A stretch of 20,722 nucleotides of DNA from positions 1 through 20,722 of the forward strand of contig JAEZWM010000048.1 in assembly GCA_023443025.1 (NCBI GenBank). The letters run 5' to 3'. Below are positions 14,578-20,722 of this stretch, in pieces (the stretch's first letter is position 1; each line of letters begins with the position of its first letter). The position numbers were made by a program, and so were the translations under genes. Below the pieces are notes generated by a model. That model saw only the letters and a list, made by a program, of their open reading frames with translations, was not told where the DNA came from and searched no databases. Source of the DNA: Bacillota bacterium. Its GTDB lineage: Bacteria > Bacillota > Clostridia > Tissierellales > Peptoniphilaceae.

Positions 14578-15648
14578 ATGTATCCAAGATTGAATTTAGA
14601 TGCAGTGAAGTTAATGGACAATATTTACACTTTGGATAGCAAGCTAAGAAATGAAGATATAGAAATGTTTGCTGTAACCAAGGTTTTCTTAAGCGAGCCT
14701 AAAGTAGTAGAATACTATATGCGAATGGGTGTGCTTTATATTGCTGATTCTAGAATATTAAATCTTAAGAAACTCTATGAACTTCCTTGTTTTAAAGTAC
14801 TTCTTAGGTCACCGATGGCAAGTGAGATAGCCGATGTAATTAAGTACTCCGACATTTCATTTAACACTGAAGTTGAGACCATAAAGCTACTTAACGAAGA
14901 GGCTAAAAAACAAGATAAAACCCATAAAATAATGCTTATGATAGACTTTGGGGACTTAAGAGAAGGCTACTTCGGTTATGAAGCTACTAAAAATGCCATT
15001 AAACAAATAAAAGATCTCTCTAATATTGAAATCTATGGGCTTGGAACAAATCATAAATGTTATGCCGGTGTGATTCCTGATGCTCATGTAATGGACCTTT
15101 TAATTGGATACGCTCTAAAATTGGAGAGTGAGTTCAAAATCAATTTTAAGTTCCTCTCAGGAGGAAATTCATCTACCCTATATATGCTTGGAACAGGTGC
15201 GTTTCAGGGTATAAATAGTTTGAGAATTGGAGAGTCCATAATTACCGGTAAAGAGATGGCGTTTGAAAATCATATCGAGGGGATGGAAGAGGATGTGTTT
15301 TATCTTGAAGCTCAGATTGTTGAGCTTAAAACAAAACCATCAATACCTCTTGGTAGATTGGGAAACACCGCATTTGGACATATGGCAGAGTTTGTTGATC
15401 GTGGCAATCGGAAAAGGGCTATTATAGCCTTGGGTAAACTGGACTTACCAACAGAATCTATAAGACCTTTTGATGATAAGGCAATCATCCTTGGAGCTAG
15501 TTCGGATCATACGATTATTGATGTTCATGACTGTGATGTGGACTATAAGGTTGGTGATATTATGAAGTTTCATTTGACATATTCAGGAATATTGCTTGCT
15601 TCGAGTTCGGATTATGTTCATAAAAATATAATTGATTTAAAAGTATGA
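14578..15648 (+). CDS. PLP-dependent amino-acid racemase, Orr/alanine racemase N-terminal-domain family
   Basis: A 356-residue type III-fold PLP enzyme related to ornithine racemase (Orr) of amino-acid-fermenting clostridia and to alanine racemase. Lys35 in FAVTKVFLSEP is the expected Schiff-base lysine. MLMIDFGDLREG is a barrel strand block, and SGGNSSTLY (residues 194-202) binds the cofactor phosphate. The start is chosen at 14578 because a perfect AGGAGG (14566-14571) lies 6 bases upstream; the in-frame ATG at 14554 precedes that site and would translate it. No ornithine-pathway genes are seen nearby, so the substrate (ornithine, alanine, lysine or other) is open. It is the first gene of an apparent three-gene operon, with a TATAAT box at 14544-14549 just upstream. 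Confidence 0.87.
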   Translation: MYPRLNLDAVKLMDNIYTLDSKLRNEDIEMFAVTKVFLSEPKVVEYYMRMGVLYIADSRILNLKKLYELPCFKVLLRSPMASEIADVIKYSDISFNTEVETIKLLNEEAKKQDKTHKIMLMIDFGDLREGYFGYEATKNAIKQIKDLSNIEIYGLGTNHKCYAGVIPDAHVMDLLIGYALKLESEFKINFKFLSGGNSSTLYMLGTGAFQGINSLRIGESIITGKEMAFENHIEGMEEDVFYLEAQIVELKTKPSIPLGRLGNTAFGHMAEFVDRGNRKRAIIALGKLDLPTESIRPFDDKAIILGASSDHTIIDVHDCDVDYKVGDIMKFHLTYSGILLASSSDYVHKNIIDLKV

Positions 15649-15661
15649 GGTGTTAATTAAT

Positions 15662-16123
15662 TTGACTGTAGGATTTGATGTATATATAAAAACATTTATA
15701 ATGGCAATGATTCCCGTAATCGAGCTAAGAGGCTCGATACCTTACGGAGTTACACAGGGGCTGGGTCATGTAACTGCACTTGTTGTAAGTTTAATTGGAA
15801 GTACTTTAATAATCCCGATTATTATCTACCTTTTTAGACCAATAACGAATCTCTTACTAAAGACAAGACTTTTTAAGGGATTTACTCAATATGTAATAGA
15901 TAAGACATTAAAAGAACAAACTAAGATAAAAAAGTTCGGACTATTGGGTTTGTTTTTTGTAGTAGCAGTCCCACTTCCCGGTACAGGGATTTATACAGGA
16001 AGTTTTTTAACTGCACTGCTACATATAAGAATTGCTTATGCCATGCCAATAATTGCACTAGGCAATCTGGTTGCCGGACTTATAATGCTTGCGCTAACTT
16101 ATGGAATAGGACAGATGTTTTGA
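15662..16123 (+). CDS. Small multidrug-export family membrane protein (COG2426-like), TTG start
   Basis: An integral membrane protein of about 153 residues with MAMIPVIELRGSIPYGVTQG near the N-terminus and VVAVPLPGTGIYTG further on. The two related polar-turn motifs are typical of the small multi-drug export family (COG2426), whose actual transport role is poorly established. About four or five hydrophobic helices are visible. I choose TTG at 15662 because GAGGTG (15648-15653) lies 8 bases upstream. A GTG at 15650, which would add four residues, overlaps that Shine-Dalgarno and has no site of its own. The gene starts 13 bases after the racemase stop and ends 8 bases before the acetyltransferase ATG, so all three form an operon. 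Confidence 0.82.
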   Translation: MTVGFDVYIKTFIMAMIPVIELRGSIPYGVTQGLGHVTALVVSLIGSTLIIPIIIYLFRPITNLLLKTRLFKGFTQYVIDKTLKEQTKIKKFGLLGLFFVVAVPLPGTGIYTGSFLTALLHIRIAYAMPIIALGNLVAGLIMLALTYGIGQMF

Positions 16124-16131
16124 GGTGAAAG

Positions 16132-17085
16132 ATGATTAGATTAGCAAATTTAAATGAACTAGATAGAATAATGGAAATAATCAATGACGGAAAATCAGCA
16201 TTAAGAGGAATGAAAATACCTCAATGGAGAGGAGAATACCCTGATGTTAATACAATAAAGAAAGATATAGAGGCTCATGAGTTTTATGTATTCGAGCAAG
16301 GTGGAGAAATCGTTTCAGTTATGTCACTAGTGACTGATCATGATCCGAGCTATGATACATTAACAGGAGAGTGGAGAACTAACAGCTACACTGCAGTCCA
16401 TAGACTTGCGGTTGATAAAGAGCATATGGGATGTGGTTATGCTTCAAGATTGTTGGATTTTGCAATCGAAAAGTCCTGCGAGATGGGATATGAGTCGATT
16501 AGAATTGATACACACAAAGAGAATATCCCGGTAATAAAATTAGCTAATAAATATGGCTTTGAATATTCCGGCACTATCACCTTCGAAAGTGGAGACAGTG
16601 GAGTTGCTTATGAAAAGATGCTCGATAGAAATTATGGCATTTATTTAAGAACTTTTGACCAACTTAATTCCGAAGATGTATATAGCATTTTAAGATTAAG
16701 GCAAAATGTATTTATCGTAGAACAAGAATCGATCTTTGAAGATATAGATGGACTCGATTTTGCATGTTTACATATGATGGCATACGAAAGAGGAGAGCTA
16801 ATTGGTTATATTAGAATATTGCCTGCAGGTTTGAGTTTTGATGAACCTTCAATGGGTAGATATTGTGTAAGTAAAAATGCTCGCGGAAGAGGTGTGGGAA
16901 GGGTATTGTTTACAAAATCCATTAACTATATTCACAACGAAATGCTAGAGCCGGTGATTAGAATTAATGCTCAATCGTATCTTGCAGAACCTTACAAAAG
17001 AGCCGGTTTTAATGTAGTTGGTGAAGAATATATACTGGATGGAATCCCACATATTGAAATGATTAAATACGATAAAAATAAATAA
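16132..17085 (+). CDS. Tandem GNAT N-acetyltransferase
   Basis: 317 residues made of two GNAT domains. Domain 1 (about 1-165) has VHRLAVDKEHMGCGYASRLLDFA, where the acetyl-CoA P-loop reads HMGCGYA, and ends with KLANKYGFEYSGT. Domain 2 (about 168-317) begins YLRTFDQLNSEDVYSILRLRQNVFIVEQE, a pattern typical of ElaA-like acetyltransferases, followed by RYCVSKNARGRGVGRVLF with a clear RGRGVG P-loop and AYKRAGF-like AEPYKRAGFNVVGEE. Both P-loops look intact, so two active sites are possible. Substrates are unknown. AGGTGAAAG lies just before the ATG. It is the last gene of the racemase operon; no clear terminator follows within the next 50 bases. Confidence 0.87.
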   Translation: MIRLANLNELDRIMEIINDGKSALRGMKIPQWRGEYPDVNTIKKDIEAHEFYVFEQGGEIVSVMSLVTDHDPSYDTLTGEWRTNSYTAVHRLAVDKEHMGCGYASRLLDFAIEKSCEMGYESIRIDTHKENIPVIKLANKYGFEYSGTITFESGDSGVAYEKMLDRNYGIYLRTFDQLNSEDVYSILRLRQNVFIVEQESIFEDIDGLDFACLHMMAYERGELIGYIRILPAGLSFDEPSMGRYCVSKNARGRGVGRVLFTKSINYIHNEMLEPVIRINAQSYLAEPYKRAGFNVVGEEYILDGIPHIEMIKYDKNK

Positions 17086-17141
17086 AAAGATAACTATTAT
17101 AAAAATATATTAAGAAATTGTAAGAAATTTTAAATAAACAC

Positions 17142-17170
17142 TTGCAAAAGTGCAAACATGATAGTATAAT
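17142..17170 (+). promoter_or_regulatory. Sigma-A promoter of the dnaJ-like/clpB operon
   Basis: TTGCAA (17142-17147), a 17-base spacer and TATAAT (17165-17170) make a near-consensus promoter. The -35 sits in the overlapping short inverted repeats CACTT-GCAA-AAGTG (17139-17152) and TTGCA-AAAG-TGCAA (17142-17155), which could bind a regulator. Confidence 0.8.
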
Positions 17171-17177
17171 ATACATA

Positions 17178-17194
17178 GGTCAAAGAAAGTCAGG
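17178..17194 (+). promoter_or_regulatory. CtsR-like heat-shock operator
   Basis: GGTCAAA-GAA-AGTCAGG fits the CtsR direct heptamer repeat RGTCAAA-NAN-RGTCAAA, with the second copy 5 of 7. It lies just downstream of the -10 and overlaps the AGGAGG Shine-Dalgarno, where CtsR binding would block transcription of the chaperone operon. clpB is a classical CtsR target in Bacillota, which strengthens the call. Confidence 0.75.
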
Positions 17195-17202
17195 AGGATA
17201 TT

Positions 17203-18138
17203 ATGGAGTATAAAGATTATTATAAAACGCTTGGCGTGGACAAAAAAGCAACCAATGCCGAGATTAAAAAAGCATATAGAAAGCTTGCTAAAAAATATCA
17301 TCCGGATATGAATGCAGGTGATGAAGAAGCTGAGAAAAAATTTAAAGAAGTGAACGAAGCGTATGAGGTTCTCGGCGATGAGGATAAGAGAAAGAAATAT
17401 GATATGTTCGGCTCTAATGCTCAGTTCACCGGAGGACAAAACTTTGACCCTAGTCAGTATGGCTTTGGCGGTTTCACTTACTCCACCGGTGATGAATCGG
17501 GAGATTTCTCTGACTTTTTCAATTTGATATTTGGTAAAGACGGTTTTGGTTCAAGGTTTGCATCCGGTGCAGCTTCCTCTGCTAAAGATATTTTTAGTGG
17601 ATTTGGAAGGGGTAGTAAACCCCAGAGACAAAAGTATGAAACTTCTATGAAGATTAAAATGGAAGAAGCTTTCTCAGGTGTAGAAAAAACATTGAATTTA
17701 GAAATAGATGGACAAAGCAAACAGCTATTGGTTAAAGTACCAAAAGGAATCCTTCCGGGTAAAAAAATCAGGGTTAAGGGTGAAAAAATCGGTTTAAATA
17801 ACGCTGATATCTACGTAAAAGTGGATGTACTACCAAGTGCTATTCAACTGGATGGTATAAATACTAAATCGGATCTAAGCATTGATCCATGGGATGCTGC
17901 TCTTGGAGCTTCTAAGGTAGTGAGGACATTAGCCGGAAAAGTTAAAGTAAATATCCCTAAGGGTATTAGAAATGGAAAGAGAATTAGAATCCCTAAAAAA
18001 GGTTTTGTCGACATGAAAGGTAATACCGGAGATCATTTTATAAACATAGTGATCAATAATCCATCTAACCTTACTGAAGAACAAACCAAATTATACGAAG
18101 AATTAAAGAAATTAGAAGAAGAAAAAGTTAAAAGTTAA
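17203..18138 (+). CDS. DnaJ-family co-chaperone, CbpA type without zinc finger
   Basis: A 311-residue J-domain protein that stimulates Hsp70 (DnaK) ATPase and delivers unfolded clients. The J domain spans 1-68 with HPD at 33-35 and the usual FKEVNEAYEVLGD helix. A Gly/Phe-rich linker follows to about residue 140 (FGGF, GFGSRF and GFGRG segments). The C-terminal substrate-binding domains (about 144-305) contain LLVKVPKGILPGKKIRVKG and KVNIPKGIRNGKRIRIPKKG. No CxxCxGxG repeats occur, so this is a type II (CbpA/DnaJ2-like) protein and not the canonical DnaJ of the dnaK operon. AGGAGG at 17192-17197 supports the start. It shares an operon with clpB downstream, fitting cooperation in disaggregation. 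Confidence 0.92.
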   Translation: MEYKDYYKTLGVDKKATNAEIKKAYRKLAKKYHPDMNAGDEEAEKKFKEVNEAYEVLGDEDKRKKYDMFGSNAQFTGGQNFDPSQYGFGGFTYSTGDESGDFSDFFNLIFGKDGFGSRFASGAASSAKDIFSGFGRGSKPQRQKYETSMKIKMEEAFSGVEKTLNLEIDGQSKQLLVKVPKGILPGKKIRVKGEKIGLNNADIYVKVDVLPSAIQLDGINTKSDLSIDPWDAALGASKVVRTLAGKVKVNIPKGIRNGKRIRIPKKGFVDMKGNTGDHFINIVINNPSNLTEEQTKLYEELKKLEEEKVKS

Positions 18139-18152
18139 AAATTAAAAATTAT

Positions 18153-18180
18153 AGAAGCCTTTAAGGAGGCTTCTTATTTA
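18153..18180 (+). terminator. Hairpin between the dnaJ-like gene and clpB, possible partial terminator
   Basis: AGAAGCCT (18153-18160) and AGGCTTCT (18167-18174) pair perfectly around TTAAGG. Only a weak T tract follows (TATTTA), so it may attenuate or mark an RNA-processing boundary rather than stop transcription fully. Confidence 0.6.
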
Positions 18181-18197
18181 AGACTAGGAGGAAAGGT

Positions 18198-20722
18198 ATG
18201 GATACAAGTAAATTCACAAGAAGAGCTGTTGAAGTAATTCAAGAGTCACAAAATATAGCAATCAAAAATGGTAATCCTGAGCTTAGTGAGATTCATCTGC
18301 ACCTTGCTCTTATCAATAGCGCTGACTCCTATATTTTAAAGGTGCTAGCGTTAATGGATGTTGATACTGCTCTGTATGCTGATGATGTTAGGAAAAAAGT
18401 GGATCAACTACCTGTTCAAGAAGGTGGGGACAATCTTTATCCAACAACAAGCTACCAAAGAGTATTGCTTAGAGCAGAAGATGAAATGAAGTCTTTAGGA
18501 GATAGTTTTATATCGGTAGAACACTTATATATGGCTATCCTAAAAGACAGAAACACTGATAGTTCAGACATATTTAAAAAGTATAAGATAAATTATCAAG
18601 CATTTAAAGAAACACTACTAAGTGTAAGAGGCGGACAGAATGTTGATTCTGAAAATCCTTATTTAACCGGAGACTCTGCACTAAAAAAATATGGTAGAGA
18701 CCTAACAGAAGAAGCAAGACGAGGAGATATTGATCCTGTAATCGGTAGAGATGATGAGATCAGACATGCAATCAGGATTCTTTCAAGAAGAACTAAAAAC
18801 AACCCTGTATTCATAGGTGAGCCGGGGGTTGGTAAAACTGCAATAGTTGAAGGTCTAGCTCAGAGGATTGTCGATAATGATGTTCCTGAATCACTTCAAG
18901 ACAAGAGTATATTTGCTCTAGATATGGGATCGTTGATTGCAGGTGCTAAGTATAGAGGAGAGTTTGAGGAAAGGCTAAAAGAAGTTTTAAAAGAGATTGC
19001 TGATTCTAACGGAATGATAATTCTCTTTATAGACGAGCTTCATACAATAGTTGGAGCCGGCAAGACTGATGGTGCACTCGATGCATCCAATATGTTAAAG
19101 CCGATGCTTGCAAGAGGAGAAATCCATACAATTGGAGCAACCACTCTTAATGAATATAGAGAGTATATTGAAAAAGACGGTGCACTTGAGAGAAGATTCC
19201 AAAAGGTTATGGTGTCTGAGCCAACTGTAGAAGATACAATTTCAATCCTGAGAGGAATTAAAGAGAAATATGAAATCCATCATGGTATTAGGATTTCCGA
19301 TGGTGCGGTAATAGCTGCGGCAACACTTTCTGACAGATATATAACCGATAGATTCTTACCTGATAAAGCGATAGACCTTATGGATGAAGCATCATCCATG
19401 GTAAGAACTGAAATCGACTCAATGCCTGCTGAGATGGATGAGATGAGAAGAAGAATCCTTCAATGCGAGATAGAAAAAGTTTCACTGAAAAAAGAAACCG
19501 ACGAGCAGTCAGGAGAAAGACTCGAAGCACTAGAAAAAGAAATTGCTGAACTTAAAGGGGAATACGACGACAAAGCCGCTGCTTGGGAAGAAGAAAAGAA
19601 AAACATCAATAGAGTTAAAGAGATAAAAGAAGAAATAGATAATGTAAGAAAACAGATTGATGAAGCTAACAGAACCTATAACTTTGAACTGTTATCTGAA
19701 CTAAAATATGGTAAACTTGCACCACTTGAGCTAGAACTAGCTGAAGCAAATGAAAAAAATGCTGAAAGACATACCATGTTAAAAGAAGAAGTTACGGAAG
19801 AAGAAATTGCAGAAGTAGTTTCCAAATGGACTGGAATTCCTGTTAGAAAGCTTGCAGAAACTGAAAGAGAGAGAATCCTAAATCTAGGTTCTGTACTTCA
19901 TAAGAGGGTTATAGGTCAGGAAGAAGCGGTTACCGCCGTTACAGAAGCCATCATCAGAGCTAAGTCAGGCTTGAAGTCAATAAACAGGCCTATAGGATCA
20001 TTTATCTTCTTAGGACCTACCGGAGTTGGTAAGACTGAACTAGCTAAGACTCTAACTGAAGCACTCTTTGATGATGAAAGAAATATGGTCAGAATCGACA
20101 TGAGTGAGTATATGGAAAAACACTCAGTATCAAGACTGGTTGGAGCTCCTCCGGGATATGTTGGATATGATGAAGGTGGACAGCTTACTGAAGCAGTTAG
20201 AAGAAAGCCTTACTCAGTTATCCTCTTCGATGAGATTGAAAAAGCTCATCCGGATGTGTTCAATATCCTACTCCAAGTTCTGGACGACGGTAGACTTACA
20301 GACAACCAAGGAAGAACAGTAGACTTTAAAAACACTGTTATAATCATGACTTCTAACATCGGTTCACATTATCTAATGGAAGATATGGACGAAGGTCACG
20401 AGATTTCGGCTAATGCAAGAGAACTGGTAATGAATGAAATGAAGATGACATTTAGACCGGAGTTTTTAAACAGAATTGACGATATAGTCATGTTTAAACC
20501 TCTATCAAGAGAAGATATCATGAGCATAATCGATCTTCAAATGAAAGATATAGACGAAAAATTAATAGATAGACAAATCACCATAGAGCTAACCGAAAAT
20601 GCTAAGGAGCTAATACTCAATAGAGCATATTCCGCACAATACGGAGCAAGACCTGTTAAGAGATACCTACAAAAGCATATAGAAACAGAACTAGGAAGAG
20701 AACTACTTGCTAACAATATAAA
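18198..20722 (+). CDS. clpB: ATP-dependent protein disaggregase ClpB, 3' partial
   Basis: Hexameric AAA+ chaperone that, with DnaK/DnaJ, threads proteins out of aggregates in the cytoplasm. About 841 residues are visible with no frameshift, and the frame is open to the window edge, so only a short C-terminal tail is missing (family about 860). Order: Clp N-domain (1-145), NBD1 with Walker A GEPGVGKT (207-214) and Walker B ILFIDELHT, GAKYRGEFEERLK pore-loop block, an M-domain coiled coil (about 400-520, rich in EKEIAELKGEYDDK-like heptads), and NBD2 with Walker A GPTGVGKT (606-613) and VILFDEIEKAHPDV. GAPPGYVGYDEGGQL is the second pore loop and FRPEFLNRIDDIV the sensor region. The M-domain separates it from ClpC/ClpE, and no ClpP-binding loop is evident. 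AGGAGG (18186-18191) supports the ATG. Confidence 0.96.
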   Translation, partial: MDTSKFTRRAVEVIQESQNIAIKNGNPELSEIHLHLALINSADSYILKVLALMDVDTALYADDVRKKVDQLPVQEGGDNLYPTTSYQRVLLRAEDEMKSLGDSFISVEHLYMAILKDRNTDSSDIFKKYKINYQAFKETLLSVRGGQNVDSENPYLTGDSALKKYGRDLTEEARRGDIDPVIGRDDEIRHAIRILSRRTKNNPVFIGEPGVGKTAIVEGLAQRIVDNDVPESLQDKSIFALDMGSLIAGAKYRGEFEERLKEVLKEIADSNGMIILFIDELHTIVGAGKTDGALDASNMLKPMLARGEIHTIGATTLNEYREYIEKDGALERRFQKVMVSEPTVEDTISILRGIKEKYEIHHGIRISDGAVIAAATLSDRYITDRFLPDKAIDLMDEASSMVRTEIDSMPAEMDEMRRRILQCEIEKVSLKKETDEQSGERLEALEKEIAELKGEYDDKAAAWEEEKKNINRVKEIKEEIDNVRKQIDEANRTYNFELLSELKYGKLAPLELELAEANEKNAERHTMLKEEVTEEEIAEVVSKWTGIPVRKLAETERERILNLGSVLHKRVIGQEEAVTAVTEAIIRAKSGLKSINRPIGSFIFLGPTGVGKTELAKTLTEALFDDERNMVRIDMSEYMEKHSVSRLVGAPPGYVGYDEGGQLTEAVRRKPYSVILFDEIEKAHPDVFNILLQVLDDGRLTDNQGRTVDFKNTVIIMTSNIGSHYLMEDMDEGHEISANARELVMNEMKMTFRPEFLNRIDDIVMFKPLSREDIMSIIDLQMKDIDEKLIDRQITIELTENAKELILNRAYSAQYGARPVKRYLQKHIETELGRELLANNI

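Noticed and set aside
17110..17439. Minus-strand open frame of 109 codons over the dnaJ-like start
   Set aside because: Antisense to a clear J domain and its promoter, with no ribosome binding site.
19916..20322. Open frames on both strands inside clpB
   Set aside because: Shadows of the strongly conserved ClpB second nucleotide-binding domain.
1..20722. CRISPR arrays, tRNA and rRNA genes
   Set aside because: I looked for regularly spaced direct repeats and for tRNA/rRNA-like segments and saw none.

Overview
The window is low-GC, AT-rich DNA with strong GGAGG ribosome binding sites, a CtsR-type heat-shock operator and gene families typical of anaerobic Bacillota. A clostridial or Tissierellia-like host is the best guess; no marker in the window fixes genus or species.

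Layout. 1-411: an arsenate reductase (ArsC, thioredoxin-coupled type) missing only its first codons, followed by a terminator. 717-2412: a dead IS256-family insertion sequence, still framed by an 8-bp direct repeat and about 27-bp imperfect inverted ends; its transposase has several stops, frameshifts and an 85-bp hairpin-rich insertion. 2664-8468: a defence-type island that is visibly more AT-rich than the right-hand flank. It holds a type II restriction-modification pair (C5-cytosine methyltransferase plus PD-(D/E)XK-like nuclease), a second convergent C5 methyltransferase overlapped by a 99-residue helical ORF where a partner nuclease would be expected, a divergent Xre-type regulator, an overlapping HEPN-motif gene and GNAT-like gene that I cannot assign to a known system, and a class III Fic AMPylase carrying its own C-terminal inhibitory motif.

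8688-17085: chromosomal-type genes. A giant MacB/FtsX-like ABC transporter (1201 aa) has an extracellular domain with degenerate pentapeptide-like repeats and a Gln-rich helical region. A small four-helix membrane protein overlaps a membrane-anchored serine beta-lactamase-like hydrolase. A DUF4177-like protein follows, then a probable operon of an Orr/alanine-racemase-like PLP enzyme, a small-multidrug-export family membrane protein (TTG start likely) and a tandem GNAT acetyltransferase.

17142-20722: a stress operon. A sigma-A promoter and a CtsR-like heptamer repeat overlapping the Shine-Dalgarno precede a zinc-finger-less DnaJ/CbpA-type co-chaperone and the ClpB disaggregase, which runs off the right edge. 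The two would act together in reactivating aggregated proteins.

The best candidate for something undescribed is the HEPN/GNAT-like overlapping pair at 6354-7740, lying between the methyltransferases and Fic. Other noteworthy points are the possible operator in the divergent methyltransferase/regulator promoter region and the repeat-bearing ABC transporter.
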